Both the position numbers and the translations under genes were made by a program. A stretch of 26,104 nucleotides of DNA, from contig JBQTHV010000034.1 of NCBI GenBank assembly GCA_052389555.1, forward strand, positions 1 through 26,104, written 5' to 3'. The stretch is from JABFSM01 sp052389555 (lineage in GTDB: Bacteria; Gemmatimonadota; Gemmatimonadetes; Gemmatimonadales; GWC2-71-9). Positions 1 through 7,493 of this stretch are shown here, one piece after another; position 1 is the first letter of the stretch, and each line of letters starts with the position of its first letter. The notes under the pieces are model-generated. The model saw only the letters and a program-made list of their open reading frames with translations, ran no database searches and was not told the origin of the DNA.

Positions 1-326
1 TCAAGGCCGCGGTGGCCACCGGGGAGCTTCGCGCCGGCGATCCGCTCCCCTCGGTCCGGCTGCTGGCCGGCCGGCTGCGCATCAATCCGGCGACCGTGGT
101 GCAGGCGTACCGCGCCCTGGAGGAACAGGGGTTCGTCGAGCTCCGGCAGGGCGCCGGCACGTTCGTGCGCCACCTGCCGGCCGACACCCGGACCCGGGAG
201 CGGGTCGCTCAGGCCCGCCGGCTCACCCGCGCGCTCCTCGGGGAGGCGGCCCGGCTCGGCCTAACCCGCAACGAGCTGCGCGAGGCGATCCGGCACGAAC
301 TCGATGGAAGCGGAGGTGCGTCGTGA
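1..326 (+). CDS. GntR-family (YtrA type) transcriptional regulator, 5' partial
   Basis: The reading frame is open from base 3, and the residues before the first possible internal start (KAAVATGELRAGDPLPSVR) already belong to the winged-helix domain, so the gene begins upstream of the window. The DNA-binding helix region (LRINPATVVQAYRALEEQGF, then a wing with RQGAGTFV) is typical of GntR. Only about 60 residues follow it, too short for a ligand-binding FadR or HutC domain; this short tail fits the YtrA subfamily. Known family role: repressors of adjacent ABC transporter operons. The stop overlaps the next start by 4 nt (GTGA at 323-326), so it is translationally coupled to the ABC ATPase and probably controls this operon. 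An exact GCGGGTTAGG 10-mer (reverse) lies at 260-269. Confidence 0.9.
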   Translation, partial: KAAVATGELRAGDPLPSVRLLAGRLRINPATVVQAYRALEEQGFVELRQGAGTFVRHLPADTRTRERVAQARRLTRALLGEAARLGLTRNELREAIRHELDGSGGAS

Positions 327-1240
327 ACGCTGCGATCGAAACCCAAAATCTTTGCTACCGCGCGAGCCGGGAGTTCGCGATCACGGATCTATCCCTCACC
401 GTGCCCCGCGGCGCTATCTACGGATTCCTGGGTCCCAACGGGTGCGGCAAGACGACCACCATCCGGCTGCTCCTCGGTCTGCTCCGGCCGGATGGCGGCA
501 CGGCGCAGCTCCTCGGACATCCGGTTCCTCATGGCCTGCCCGCGGCCCTGGCGCGCACCGGCGTCATTCCGGATCGGCCCCATTTGCATCCCTATCTGGC
601 CGTGGAGCAGGCGATCGCCTTTCACGGCGCGTTTTATCGCTCCTGGGACCCGCAATGGGCCCGCGAGCTCCTGGCCGAATTCCGGCTCCGGCCCGAGCAA
701 AAGCTCGCCGGGCTGTCCAAAGGAGAGATCGCCAAGCTCAGGATGCTCCTCGCGCTCTGCCAGCGGCCCGAGCTGCTGGTGCTCGACGAGCCGCTGGATG
801 GGCTCGACCCGGTGGTCCGGCGCGATGTGCTGGCCGCGCTGCTCGACTATGTCTCGACCGCGTCCGCCACCGTATTCGTGTCGAGCCATCTGGTCCACGA
901 GCTGGAGCGGTTCTGCGACTGGGTCGGCGTCATGGATGCCGGGCGCCTGGTGGTGGAGCTGCCGATGGGAGAATTCCGCAACGGCAACAAGCGGGTTAGG
1001 CTCTCGGCCGAACGCCGCATCGAGTCGTCCGGCGCGCCGTTCACCCTGCTCGCCCGCCAGGGCGAAGCCGGCACCCTGGAAACCTGGGTGGTCCGCGGCT
1101 GGGACCCGGCGATGACCGGCTGGTTCGAGCAGGAAGGCGCGCTGGTGCGGGAAGTGACCGATCTCGACCTGGAAGACGGCTTCGTCGAGCTATTGCGGGC
1201 GTTCCGGGCCCGCCAGGAGGAACCATGCTCTACGCCATGA
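323..1240 (+). CDS. ABC transporter ATP-binding protein
   Basis: A 305-residue ABC ATPase. Walker A is GPNGCGKTTT near residue 38, the signature loop is AGLSKGE (a degenerate LSGGQ), Walker B is LLVLDEPLDGLDP, and the switch histidine lies in SSHLVHELE. The last ~90 residues form a C-terminal extension seen in CcmA/YtrB-type drug or peptide exporter ATPases. It starts with GTG inside the stop codon of the GntR gene. The following membrane protein overlaps its 3' end and is the likely permease partner. The substrate cannot be inferred. One GCGGGTTAGG copy lies at 991-1000, in the frame that reads Arg-Val-Arg. Confidence 0.93.
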   Translation: MNAAIETQNLCYRASREFAITDLSLTVPRGAIYGFLGPNGCGKTTTIRLLLGLLRPDGGTAQLLGHPVPHGLPAALARTGVIPDRPHLHPYLAVEQAIAFHGAFYRSWDPQWARELLAEFRLRPEQKLAGLSKGEIAKLRMLLALCQRPELLVLDEPLDGLDPVVRRDVLAALLDYVSTASATVFVSSHLVHELERFCDWVGVMDAGRLVVELPMGEFRNGNKRVRLSAERRIESSGAPFTLLARQGEAGTLETWVVRGWDPAMTGWFEQEGALVREVTDLDLEDGFVELLRAFRARQEEPCSTP

Positions 1241-1875
1241 TCCGACTCCAGTGGCAAGCCTGCCGCCACCTGGTGATTGCCCTCGCCGTTGCCGCCGGGG
1301 CGCTCCCGATCGTTTCCGTGCGGGTCGGGTGGCGCGGGGCCGAAGCGAATCTGCCCCGCTTTCTGACCGAGCTGCAGCTGTGGGGTTTCTTCTATCCGGC
1401 GCTCGCCGCGCTGATCGCCATTGTGCTCGCCGCGGCGATCTGGCGGTCCGACCGCCGCGGGCATCACGTCTACGCATTGCTGCTCCCGGTGCCCCGCTGG
1501 CACTACGTGTTGCTTCGGTACGCCGCCGGGCTCATCCTCCTCGCGCCGGTCGCGCTGGCGCTCTGGGCCGGTGCCGTGATCGCAACCACCGGGCTCGACT
1601 TGCCGCCGGGCATCCGGGTCTTCCCCCATGCCCTGGCCGGCAAGTTTGCCCTGGCCCTGCTCCTCTGCTTCGGCCTTGCCTTCGCGGCCGCGTCGGCCTC
1701 GCCGCGAACGATCGGGATCGGCATGCGCGTGTTAGGGCTATTCCTCGCCGTCCACGTCGCCGTGATCCTGCTCCGGCCCAGGACCAACCTGCTCTGGCTC
1801 GCGGTGACGGCGCTGAGCTCCTGGCCCGGACCTCTGGCCCCGCTCGGGGGCCGCTGGATGTTGATCGATGTCTGA
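1225..1875 (+). CDS. Integral membrane protein, probable ABC permease subunit
   Basis: A 216-residue hydrophobic protein with about six predicted membrane segments (for example GFFYPALAALIAIVLAAAIW and LLRYAAGLILLAPVALALWA). I do not recognise a named family. Its place directly after the ATPase, overlapping it by 16 nt, makes it the likely membrane partner. The ATG at 1225 is preferred because AGGAGG lies just upstream (about 1215-1220); a second in-frame ATG at 1237 would give an ATGA overlap with the ATPase stop. A near-copy of the dispersed 10-mer, GCGTGTTAGG, lies at 1727-1736. Confidence 0.75.
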   Translation: MLYAMIRLQWQACRHLVIALAVAAGALPIVSVRVGWRGAEANLPRFLTELQLWGFFYPALAALIAIVLAAAIWRSDRRGHHVYALLLPVPRWHYVLLRYAAGLILLAPVALALWAGAVIATTGLDLPPGIRVFPHALAGKFALALLLCFGLAFAAASASPRTIGIGMRVLGLFLAVHVAVILLRPRTNLLWLAVTALSSWPGPLAPLGGRWMLIDV

Positions 1876-2329
1876 CCGACTCGGCCGAATCGCGGTACTC
1901 CTCGCACTCGCCTGGCCGTCGGCGCTGCCCGCCCAGCGCGCCGGCGCTTGGCGAGACTCGGCGCAGCGGCTCGCGATCGCGCTGGAGGCACTCCGCGATT
2001 CGCTGCTCGAGGGAGACTCGACCGTGCTGGAGGTCGCGCGCCGGGAGGACCTCGTCATCAGCGCCCGGGAGGACCTCCGCGGGTCCGCGACCAACGCGCT
2101 CGATCGCCTGGTGGCGGTACGCCGCCGGTGGTTCGGCGGGTTAGGAGCGTCTCCTTCCCCCAGCGGATTCCGGATTGTCCTGCGAATCCCCCCGCGGCTG
2201 GACGGCGACTTCGGCGTGGTGGTGCTCACCGGGTTGCCCGACACCGGCGCCGCGACTCGGGCCGAACGGGTCACCCGTCGGGGCGAGCTCGCCGAGGCCC
2301 TGATCGACGTCTGCGGCGAAATGATGTAG
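1868..2329 (+). CDS. Exported protein, N-terminal part of a gene split by an in-frame TAG
   Basis: 153 residues beginning with a signal peptide (IAVLLALAWPSALPAQ) followed by an alpha-helical, charged stretch. The ATG overlaps the end of the preceding membrane gene by 8 nt. The frame stops at TAG (2327-2329), but the same frame continues without interruption to 2815, and the next ATG (2348) has no visible ribosome-binding site. The combined product (315 coding triplets apart from the two stops) would have a signal peptide and a C-terminal membrane anchor, the same layout as the following gene. I therefore read this as the front half of a broken or read-through gene. No function recognised. 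GCGGGTTAGG lies at 2136-2145. Confidence 0.6.
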   Translation: MSDRLGRIAVLLALAWPSALPAQRAGAWRDSAQRLAIALEALRDSLLEGDSTVLEVARREDLVISAREDLRGSATNALDRLVAVRRRWFGGLGASPSPSGFRIVLRIPPRLDGDFGVVVLTGLPDTGAATRAERVTRRGELAEALIDVCGEMM

Positions 2330-2347
2330 GCCAGCCTCGGCCCCACG

Positions 2348-2815
2348 ATGGCCAAGTGGCTTCAGCTCACTCCCCCGCTCTCGATGCCTGAGCGGGAGCG
2401 GCGCTACCTGACCATGTACACGGTGGTCACCGGCACGGGTCGGGCTCAGCGGGGCTGCGTGGCGGGCCGCCTGGCGGATTGTGCCTACACCCTGGGGATC
2501 GGCCCGCCGGCGATCGCGGAACCCGGCGGCGGCTATATCGCGTTCGTGCGCCCCGATCTCTTACTCATCGCGCTCGAACTGGGGGGGCGAGATGCCTGGC
2601 AGCGGCTCCGCGCGGCACCGGGTGACTCGGTGGCGCCTCTGCTGGCGGAGGCTGCGCAGATGCCAATCGATTCCTTGCTGGCGCGGTGGAGAGCGGCGGT
2701 GCTGGCGCTGCGGCCCAGTGGGGGCCCGATCCGACTCACCACGGTGATGCTCGCGTTCGGCTGGATGGCGGCGGTGTTCGCCGGAATCCTCATCGGCGCG
2801 AGGTCGCGATGGTAG
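2348..2815 (+). CDS. C-terminal part of the split exported/anchored protein
   Basis: 155 residues in the same frame as 1868-2329, separated from it only by the TAG and six sense codons. It contains a cysteine pair (GCVAGRLADC), a hydrophobic strand, then GGRDAWQRL and a Trp-containing helix, and ends in a membrane segment (TTVMLAFGWMAAVFAGILIG). This resembles the C-terminal half of the next gene (CLVGHQSSC, then GGTYLSDL, then WTAGWARARW and a terminal membrane helix), so the two look like tandem paralogs. The helix after the cysteines recalls the C-terminal part of peptidase-MA-like exported proteins, but I see no HExxH motif. It overlaps the next gene by 7 nt. Whether it is translated on its own is doubtful. 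Confidence 0.5.
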   Translation: MAKWLQLTPPLSMPERERRYLTMYTVVTGTGRAQRGCVAGRLADCAYTLGIGPPAIAEPGGGYIAFVRPDLLLIALELGGRDAWQRLRAAPGDSVAPLLAEAAQMPIDSLLARWRAAVLALRPSGGPIRLTTVMLAFGWMAAVFAGILIGARSRW

Positions 2816-4053
2816 TGAGCTTGAGGCGGGCCGGCTTCGGAGCGCTGGTCTTGGCGGCGCTGCTGCTGCCACTGCGCCGGTCCCCCCGGCCATCGCCGGC
2901 CGAAACCACGCGTAGTTTCCGCCAGCGTACCCAGGACATCCGGCAGCGCCTGGCGGTGGCGTTGAATCGATGGTCCGCCCTGGAGCAGCGGGACACCGCG
3001 CTCGCGGTCCTAACCCGCCATGGGCCCACCGGGTTGGCGCCCCACATCTGGCTGAGCGGTTTCCCGGCCGGGGCAAAACCCATGGAAACCGAGCGGGCTC
3101 TCCTCCAGGAGATCTGGACGCGAATCGCCCCACTTGACTCGACCGTGCGGGTTGCCCTCCTTGCCTATGAGCCCCGGCGCTACGAGAACGCGTCATGGGG
3201 GCGGGCGTACTCGGGGAATCTGGTGCGGAAGGTGGACGGACTCACCTGGTGCGTGGCGATTCTTCCCGCATCTACCCGTCCCGATGGGTCCGTGCAGATT
3301 CATCGTTGGTCCCTGGCCTGGGGCGCCGCACCCTGCGCGCTGCTTGCCGCGTTCGGGCCACCTGGCCCGATGATGCAGCGTTGGCTCGAAGCTACCCGGC
3401 TGGTCGGGGCGCGATCGCTTGCCTGGAGCGGGCTGACGGCACTCTACGACGTCGGCGAAAGCCCCTGGACGCCGCTTCCGGTGCCTAACCCGGTCGCCCT
3501 ACCCCGAGTGCGCCGGGTCCCGGTTCTCCAAGCTATCCTGGGGCCGGAGGTCGCCGAGCTGCGATCGCCGCCCTACTGGTTCGGCGCACCCGGGGTGCGC
3601 TGTCTCGTCGGCCATCAGAGTTCTTGCACCGACGCAGTGCTACGGTCCGGAGTCATGAGTGCTGCGGAAGACGGCTTGCCGGAGGATCTCCTTTCCCGAA
3701 ATCGGTTTCTCCTGGAGATTCCGGGGATCACGCTCGCAACCGCGCGACCGGTTGGCGGGACCTACCTGTCGGACCTCATTCAGCGGGAAGGCCGGGAGCG
3801 CTTCCGCCAGTTCTGGCGCTCGGACCAACCGTTCGAAGCCGCGTTTCAGGCCGGGTTCGGTCGAAGCGTGGGAGAATGGACTGCGGGTTGGGCCAGAGCA
3901 AGATGGCTCGGCATGTACGAGACGCGCTACGGCAATTCGGAGATCGCGCTCGGGGTCACCTTCGCGCCGGACTGGATACCCCTGGCGCTCGCCTGGACCG
4001 GGATCGCACTGCTCTGGGCCGGTGCTGCTGCGCGGCGTCGTGACGTGAGCTGA
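2809..4053 (+). CDS. Exported, C-terminally membrane-anchored protein of unknown function
   Basis: 414 residues from ATG 2809, chosen because an N-terminal hydrophobic segment (FGALVLAALLLPL) follows directly and because it overlaps the preceding stop. The central part has a helical region rich in Arg and Trp. A cysteine pair (CLVGHQSSC) precedes a region ending FRQFWRSDQPFEAAFQAGFG, which resembles the end of peptidase-MA-like domains, but no zinc-binding HExxH is present. A last membrane helix (IPLALAWTGIALLWAGAA) precedes a positive tail, so most of the protein should face the periplasm. It closes the GntR-ABC operon. Its role is unknown; a lost-activity protease-like or sensor role is a guess. 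An exact 10-mer lies at 3009-3018 and a variant at 3484-3493. Confidence 0.75.
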   Translation: MVVSLRRAGFGALVLAALLLPLRRSPRPSPAETTRSFRQRTQDIRQRLAVALNRWSALEQRDTALAVLTRHGPTGLAPHIWLSGFPAGAKPMETERALLQEIWTRIAPLDSTVRVALLAYEPRRYENASWGRAYSGNLVRKVDGLTWCVAILPASTRPDGSVQIHRWSLAWGAAPCALLAAFGPPGPMMQRWLEATRLVGARSLAWSGLTALYDVGESPWTPLPVPNPVALPRVRRVPVLQAILGPEVAELRSPPYWFGAPGVRCLVGHQSSCTDAVLRSGVMSAAEDGLPEDLLSRNRFLLEIPGITLATARPVGGTYLSDLIQREGRERFRQFWRSDQPFEAAFQAGFGRSVGEWTAGWARARWLGMYETRYGNSEIALGVTFAPDWIPLALAWTGIALLWAGAAARRRDVS

Positions 4054-4066
4054 CCGGTTTCCCAAG

Positions 4067-4139
4067 CTGGGGCGGCAGGATTCGAACCTGCAATCTTCCG
4101 GTTAACAGCCGGGTGCTCTGCCAATTGAGCTACACCCCA
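4067..4139 (-). tRNA. tRNA-Asn (anticodon GTT)
   Basis: Read on the minus strand, the 73 nt fold as a cloverleaf: acceptor TGGGGTG paired with CGCCCCA (one G-T pair), D arm GCTC/GAGC, anticodon loop CTGTTAA with anticodon GTT, and T arm GCAGG-TTCGAAT-CCTGC. The discriminator is G and CCA is not encoded. The loop and following bases match the known tRNA-Asn pattern. The lowest anticodon-stem pair is a C-A mismatch. It lies between the end of the exported-protein operon and the next lipoprotein gene, transcribed against both. Confidence 0.96.
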
Positions 4140-4264
4140 GAAATCGCTTGCACGTGGCAATCTAGCAACGTCACAATCTTTGCCACTGTCCAACCGCTGC
4201 GAATTGCGCCACCCCCGTCGAATAACGCACATTGGCACCCTACTCGATCTCGAGGGGTACTGCT

Positions 4265-4813
4265 GTGAACCGTCGTTGGTTGCTCAGTTCGATCCTCGTT
4301 GTTGCCGGATGCGATGGCCTCCCCCAAAGCCCCGACTTCGTCGCCGATAGCGAAGGGTGCGAGGCGCCGCCGACGCTCGTCTTCTCGATCGGGCGCGGCA
4401 ACGGAGGCAATGGCGACATCGGAACGACATCGCTCGCCTTCGAAGCGACCATCGCCCCGCCCATCGAGGCCGACGGGTCGAGCGTCTTCGAGCTCAATTC
4501 CACCATCCCGGTCAAGATCCGGGTCCGCGACTGCGAGGGCGCTCGCGCCAACGACCTCGCTCCGGTCCTCGCGATGGCCCAGATCGACGAAAACGGCAAA
4601 GTGGTCGCCGACGTCCAGGTGATTCGCTCCTCGAGCGAAGTCGATCAAGGCGCCACCCTCCGGAACGAGGGCAGTGGCCAGTACCTGTACAACCTCTCCA
4701 CCAAGCTGAGCGGGTTCGTCGCCGAGGGGGACCTGACCCCCGGGCGCTACCGGCTCACCATCAGCGGCGGGGGCGATTTCGCCGACGTCGTTGTCGAGCT
4801 GACCCTGAAGTAA
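4265..4813 (+). CDS. Predicted lipoprotein, unknown function
   Basis: 182 residues from GTG 4265, chosen because it places a short signal peptide (NRRWLLSSILVVAGC) directly at the N-terminus and a GAGG lies 10-14 nt upstream; a frame-compatible ATG at 4232 would add 11 hydrophilic residues. The lipobox VVAGC predicts lipidation of the cysteine. The mature part is beta-rich, with a glycine-rich stretch (GRGNGGNGDIGTTS) and an ending like a PKD/Ig-type domain (TPGRYRLTISGGGDFADVVVELTLK). I recognise no named family; a cell-envelope beta-sandwich is the most that can be said. Confidence 0.72.
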   Translation: MNRRWLLSSILVVAGCDGLPQSPDFVADSEGCEAPPTLVFSIGRGNGGNGDIGTTSLAFEATIAPPIEADGSSVFELNSTIPVKIRVRDCEGARANDLAPVLAMAQIDENGKVVADVQVIRSSSEVDQGATLRNEGSGQYLYNLSTKLSGFVAEGDLTPGRYRLTISGGGDFADVVVELTLK

Positions 4814-4826
4814 CCTTGACCCTCCC

Positions 4827-4871
4827 GCCGGGGTTGGGTAGCGTGCTGTGCTCGGCACCCTCAACCCCGGC
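4827..4871 (+). promoter_or_regulatory. Stable hairpin between lipoprotein gene and MocA-like gene
   Basis: GCCGGGGTTG at 4827-4836 is perfectly complementary to CAACCCCGGC at 4862-4871, leaving a 25-nt loop. No T-run follows, so it is not a classic intrinsic terminator. It ends 5 nt before the GTG start at 4877 and covers the place where a ribosome-binding site would lie. It could attenuate translation of the downstream pair or mark the end of the lipoprotein transcript. Confidence 0.5.
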
Positions 4872-4876
4872 AGGTT

Positions 4877-5521
4877 GTGTCTCTCTATGCGCTGGTCCCC
4901 GCCGCCGGGCGGGGTGAGCGGTTCGGTGGCGCCAAACTTCTGACCCGCTGGAACAATCGGGAAATCCTGGGCCACGTCCTGGCCACCCTCGCCGCGCTTC
5001 AGCGCGAGGGGATTTTGACTGCGATAGTCGTGCTTCACCGGTCGGGCGACCAGCCCATCGCTCAACTGGCCACCCAGTACCGGGCCATCCCCCTGCCGGT
5101 GAACGAATCCGAAGGAAGCCTTGCCGCGACTCTCCGCGCCGGGCTCGCCGGCGTTGCCCAGTACGAGCCAGCTCCGCGACCCGATCGGGGCGAGCGAACC
5201 GCTATCTTGATCTGCCTCGGGGATCAGCCGCTGATTCGCCGGGACGTCATCCGGGCCCTGGTTCGGGAATGGGAGGCGGGTGGCACGGTGATTCGCCCGG
5301 TCTACCTCGAGGCAGCGAGCGTGCCGGGACACCCGGTGCTGCTCGACCGGACCCTCTGGCCGCTGGCGACCGACCTCCGCGGCGAGGAGGGCTTCGGCCC
5401 GGTGCTCGAGCGGCACGGGATTCGGATCCGGACGATCCGGGTCGAGGGAGGCAATCCGGACGTCGATACCGCCGATGATCTGCTGGCGTTGGATACCAGC
5501 GGGTTAGGCAGGAGCTCCTGA
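4877..5521 (+). CDS. MobA-like NTP transferase, probable molybdenum cofactor cytidylyltransferase
   Basis: 214 residues from a GTG start. The N-terminus (ALVPAAGRGERFGGAKLL) is the nucleotide-binding signature of NTP_transferase_3 proteins, followed by a GDQP-type metal/NTP motif (ILICLGDQPLI) near residue 115 and HPVLLDRTLW near 155, as in MocA. Family role: transfer of CMP (MocA) or GMP (MobA) to molybdopterin. Coupling to an xdhC gene by a 1-nt TGATG overlap favours MocA, which makes the cytosine-dinucleotide cofactor of xanthine dehydrogenase/CODH-type enzymes. No such oxidase is in the window. The 3' end carries GCGGGTTAGG at 5499-5508. Confidence 0.82.
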   Translation: MSLYALVPAAGRGERFGGAKLLTRWNNREILGHVLATLAALQREGILTAIVVLHRSGDQPIAQLATQYRAIPLPVNESEGSLAATLRAGLAGVAQYEPAPRPDRGERTAILICLGDQPLIRRDVIRALVREWEAGGTVIRPVYLEAASVPGHPVLLDRTLWPLATDLRGEEGFGPVLERHGIRIRTIRVEGGNPDVDTADDLLALDTSGLGRSS

Positions 5522-6549
5522 TGCGCGACCTCCTGGCCGACTACGAGGCGCTGACGCGCTCCGGCCCCGTGGGGCGGGCGGTGGTCATGCAGGTCTGGGG
5601 ATCGGCCCCCCGGCCCCCGGGCGCCTGCATGCTGGCGACCGCCGACGGCCGGATCGCGGGATCGGTGTCCGGCGGCTGCGTCGAGGCCGCCGCGGCAGAA
5701 GAGATCCGGCAAGCGATCGCTCATAACACGCCCAAGCGAGTCAGCTGGGGCGTCACCCATGAACGGGCCTGGGAAATGGGACTCTCCTGCGGCGGCACCA
5801 TCGAGGTCCTGGTCGAGCCCGGCGTCCGGCCCGAGGTGCTGGCCGCGGCCCGGCGGGAGTCGGGAAGCGTCGTGGCGACCGTGATCGGCGGCGATCACCA
5901 GGCGCCGCCGGGGAGCGGGCTGGTCGTCGAGGAGAGCGGCAGCTCCGCTCCGTTCGGGGGCCTGCCCCCCGTCCTCCAATCCGCGATCGCGGGACCGGCG
6001 GGCTCCGCCCTGGACCGGCTCACCAGCGAGATCCGCGCGGTGGCGGACACCGGGCTGGAGCTGTTCCTGGAGGTCTTCCCCCGCCGCCCTACCCTGGTCG
6101 TGTTCGGAGGGGCGCCGATCGCGATGGCGCTGGTGCGGATGGCCCGCCCGCTCGGATTTCGCACCGTGGTCGCGGACGCCCGGGAAGCCTTCCTAACCCG
6201 CGAGCGATTCCCCGACGCGGACCAGCTGCTGCTGGCCTGGCCGGAGGAGGCGTTCCAGCGGGTGGGGCTCGATGCGGCCACCTGCGTGTGCGTGCTCACC
6301 CATGACCCGAAGTTCGACGAGCCTGCGGTCGAGCTGGCGCTGCGCTCGCCCGCGTGTTATGTCGGTGCCATCGGATCCAAACAAACCCAGGCCCGCCGCC
6401 GGGAGCGCCTCCGGGCCGCCGGGTTCAGCGAGGAGGAGATCGCGCGGCTGCGGGGTCCCATCGGCTTCGACCTGGGCGGGCGGGAGCCGGCCGAGATCGC
6501 CCTGGCGATCCTCGCCGAGATCACCGCAGTGCGCTACGGAAAGCGCTGA
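5521..6549 (+). CDS. xdhC: XdhC/CoxI family molybdenum-hydroxylase maturation protein
   Basis: 342 residues. The N-terminal XdhC_CoxI domain shows RAVVMQVWGSAPRPPGACML, GSVSGGCVEAA and LSCGGTIEVLVEP. The C-terminal XdhC_C Rossmann domain shows VVFGGAPIAMALVRMA, LTHDPKFDEPA and the diagnostic YVGAIGSKQTQ and GPIGFDLGGREPAEIA. Family role: delivery of sulfurated Mo cofactor into xanthine dehydrogenase-type enzymes, at the cytoplasmic face of the membrane or in the cytosol. The ATG overlaps the stop of the MocA-like gene, so both are co-translated. The target enzyme must be encoded elsewhere. GCGGGTTAGG (reverse) lies at 6192-6201, reading Leu-Thr-Arg. Confidence 0.93.
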   Translation: MRDLLADYEALTRSGPVGRAVVMQVWGSAPRPPGACMLATADGRIAGSVSGGCVEAAAAEEIRQAIAHNTPKRVSWGVTHERAWEMGLSCGGTIEVLVEPGVRPEVLAAARRESGSVVATVIGGDHQAPPGSGLVVEESGSSAPFGGLPPVLQSAIAGPAGSALDRLTSEIRAVADTGLELFLEVFPRRPTLVVFGGAPIAMALVRMARPLGFRTVVADAREAFLTRERFPDADQLLLAWPEEAFQRVGLDAATCVCVLTHDPKFDEPAVELALRSPACYVGAIGSKQTQARRRERLRAAGFSEEEIARLRGPIGFDLGGREPAEIALAILAEITAVRYGKR

Positions 6550-6552
6550 GCC

Positions 6553-6990
6553 ATGCGGACGGTTCCTCCTCACACCGCGGAAGAGGCTACCCCCCGGGAG
6601 CTTTGGTCGGCGAGCGCCCGGCTGCTCGCCATGCTGGTGGTCCTGATTCTCCTGGTGATTCCCCTGGTGCGCGACCTGCCGGTTGGGGCGACCACCCGCA
6701 CCAGTCTGCTGGCCTGGTTGCTCGTCGCGCTGGCGCTCTATTGGCTGTACAGCGGCCTGGGGTACCGGCCCCTCCTCCTGACCCAGCTCTTCCTGTTCTC
6801 GGCCGCCGCCGCACTGCTCACCGCCAAGGTGGCGCTGGTGCTGATGGAGATTCCGCGGTTCAGCATCCTCCGCCGGGCCGCCTGGGCGCTGTTGTTCGCC
6901 GGGTTAGGATGCGCCGCGGCCAACCTGGGCGGCATGCTCTTCGCCCTCGCGCGCCGCCGAACCAAGCCGAGTCCACCGCTGAGCGGGTAG
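6553..6990 (+). CDS. Small integral membrane protein, unknown function
   Basis: 145 residues with four predicted membrane helices (about 20-37, 45-66, 70-95 and 103-128) and a short, positively charged C-terminus (ARRRTKPSPP). It starts 3 nt after xdhC and so probably belongs to the same transcript. No family recognised. It is followed at once by the heptamer array at 6991-7018 and converges with argR. CCGGGTTAGG, a one-base variant of the dispersed 10-mer, lies at 6899-6908. Confidence 0.7.
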   Translation: MRTVPPHTAEEATPRELWSASARLLAMLVVLILLVIPLVRDLPVGATTRTSLLAWLLVALALYWLYSGLGYRPLLLTQLFLFSAAAALLTAKVALVLMEIPRFSILRRAAWALLFAGLGCAAANLGGMLFALARRRTKPSPPLSG

Positions 6991-7018
6991 CTTCAGTCTT
7001 CAGTCTTCAGTCTTCAGT
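6991..7018. repeat. Tandem heptamer CTTCAGT x4
   Basis: Four perfect copies of CTTCAGT begin directly after the stop codon of the membrane-protein gene and end 1 nt before the argR stop. They fill the whole gap between two convergent genes and run straight into the GCGGGTTAGG copy (7019-7028) that carries the argR stop codon. No inverted partner arm is present here. Confidence 0.95.
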
Positions 7019-7019
7019 C

Positions 7020-7493
7020 CTAACCCGCGCGCCCGCGCGAACCGCCGCCCCGGGCCAGGCGACGGATCTCATCCAGCACCCGGCGCTGGCCGGCGGGACT
7101 GCGAGCGGCCACCAAGATGGTGTCGTCTCCGCTGATGTTGCCCAGCACGTCGGGCCAGGCCAGCCGGTCGAGTGCCGCGCCGACCCGGTTGGCTTCGCCG
7201 GGCGGGGTGTGCAGGACGACCAGCGCATCGCCGGCCGGATCCACCGCCAGCACCCCTTCGGCGATCCGCTGCTCGTCCGGATCAGTCCGGGGCCGCCGCG
7301 CCAGCGCGGATCGCCGGTAGGCGCCGTCCACTTTGACCAGGCCCAAGGAAGCGATGTCGCGGCTCACGGACGACTGGGTGACCTGCCATCCTTCCTGCGC
7401 CAGCGCGTGAGCCAGCTCCTCCTGGGTGCGGATCCGGTGGGTCGAGATCAGTTCCAGGATCTTGAGGTGGCGCTGGCGGCGGTTGCCTTTCAT
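7020..7493 (-). CDS. argR: Arginine repressor ArgR
   Basis: 157 residues. The N-terminal winged helix (residues 5-70) contains the family hallmark QSSVSRDIASLGLVKV, with Ser-Arg-Asp at 44-46. The C-terminal arginine-binding/oligomerisation domain contains GNISGDDTILVAA, with the Asp pair at 123-124 that contacts L-arginine in the family. Known role: hexameric, arginine-dependent repressor of arginine biosynthesis. It is the last gene of the minus-strand arginine operon, 125 nt after argH, suggesting feedback on the promoter before argG. The stop codon TAG lies inside a GCGGGTTAGG copy (Gly-stop). Confidence 0.95.
   Translation of the reverse strand: MKGNRRQRHLKILELISTHRIRTQEELAHALAQEGWQVTQSSVSRDIASLGLVKVDGAYRRSALARRPRTDPDEQRIAEGVLAVDPAGDALVVLHTPPGEANRVGAALDRLAWPDVLGNISGDDTILVAARSPAGQRRVLDEIRRLARGGGSRGRAG

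Noticed and set aside
1727..1736. GCGTGTTAGG as an independent motif
   Set aside because: It occurs only twice here (also reversed at 11789) and is best read as a one-base variant of the main 10-mer.
2686..2808. Upstream ATG for the exported protein at 2809
   Set aside because: The added 41 residues precede the signal segment and overlap the previous gene deeply; ATG 2809 fits better.
4140..4264. Promoters for tRNA-Asn and the lipoprotein gene
   Set aside because: AT-richer sequence is present, but I found no -35/-10 pair with acceptable spacing on either strand.
4130..5416. Long open frame antisense to the lipoprotein and MocA-like genes
   Set aside because: Typical GC-rich shadow frame; its product has no domain and it crosses the tRNA and two well-supported genes.
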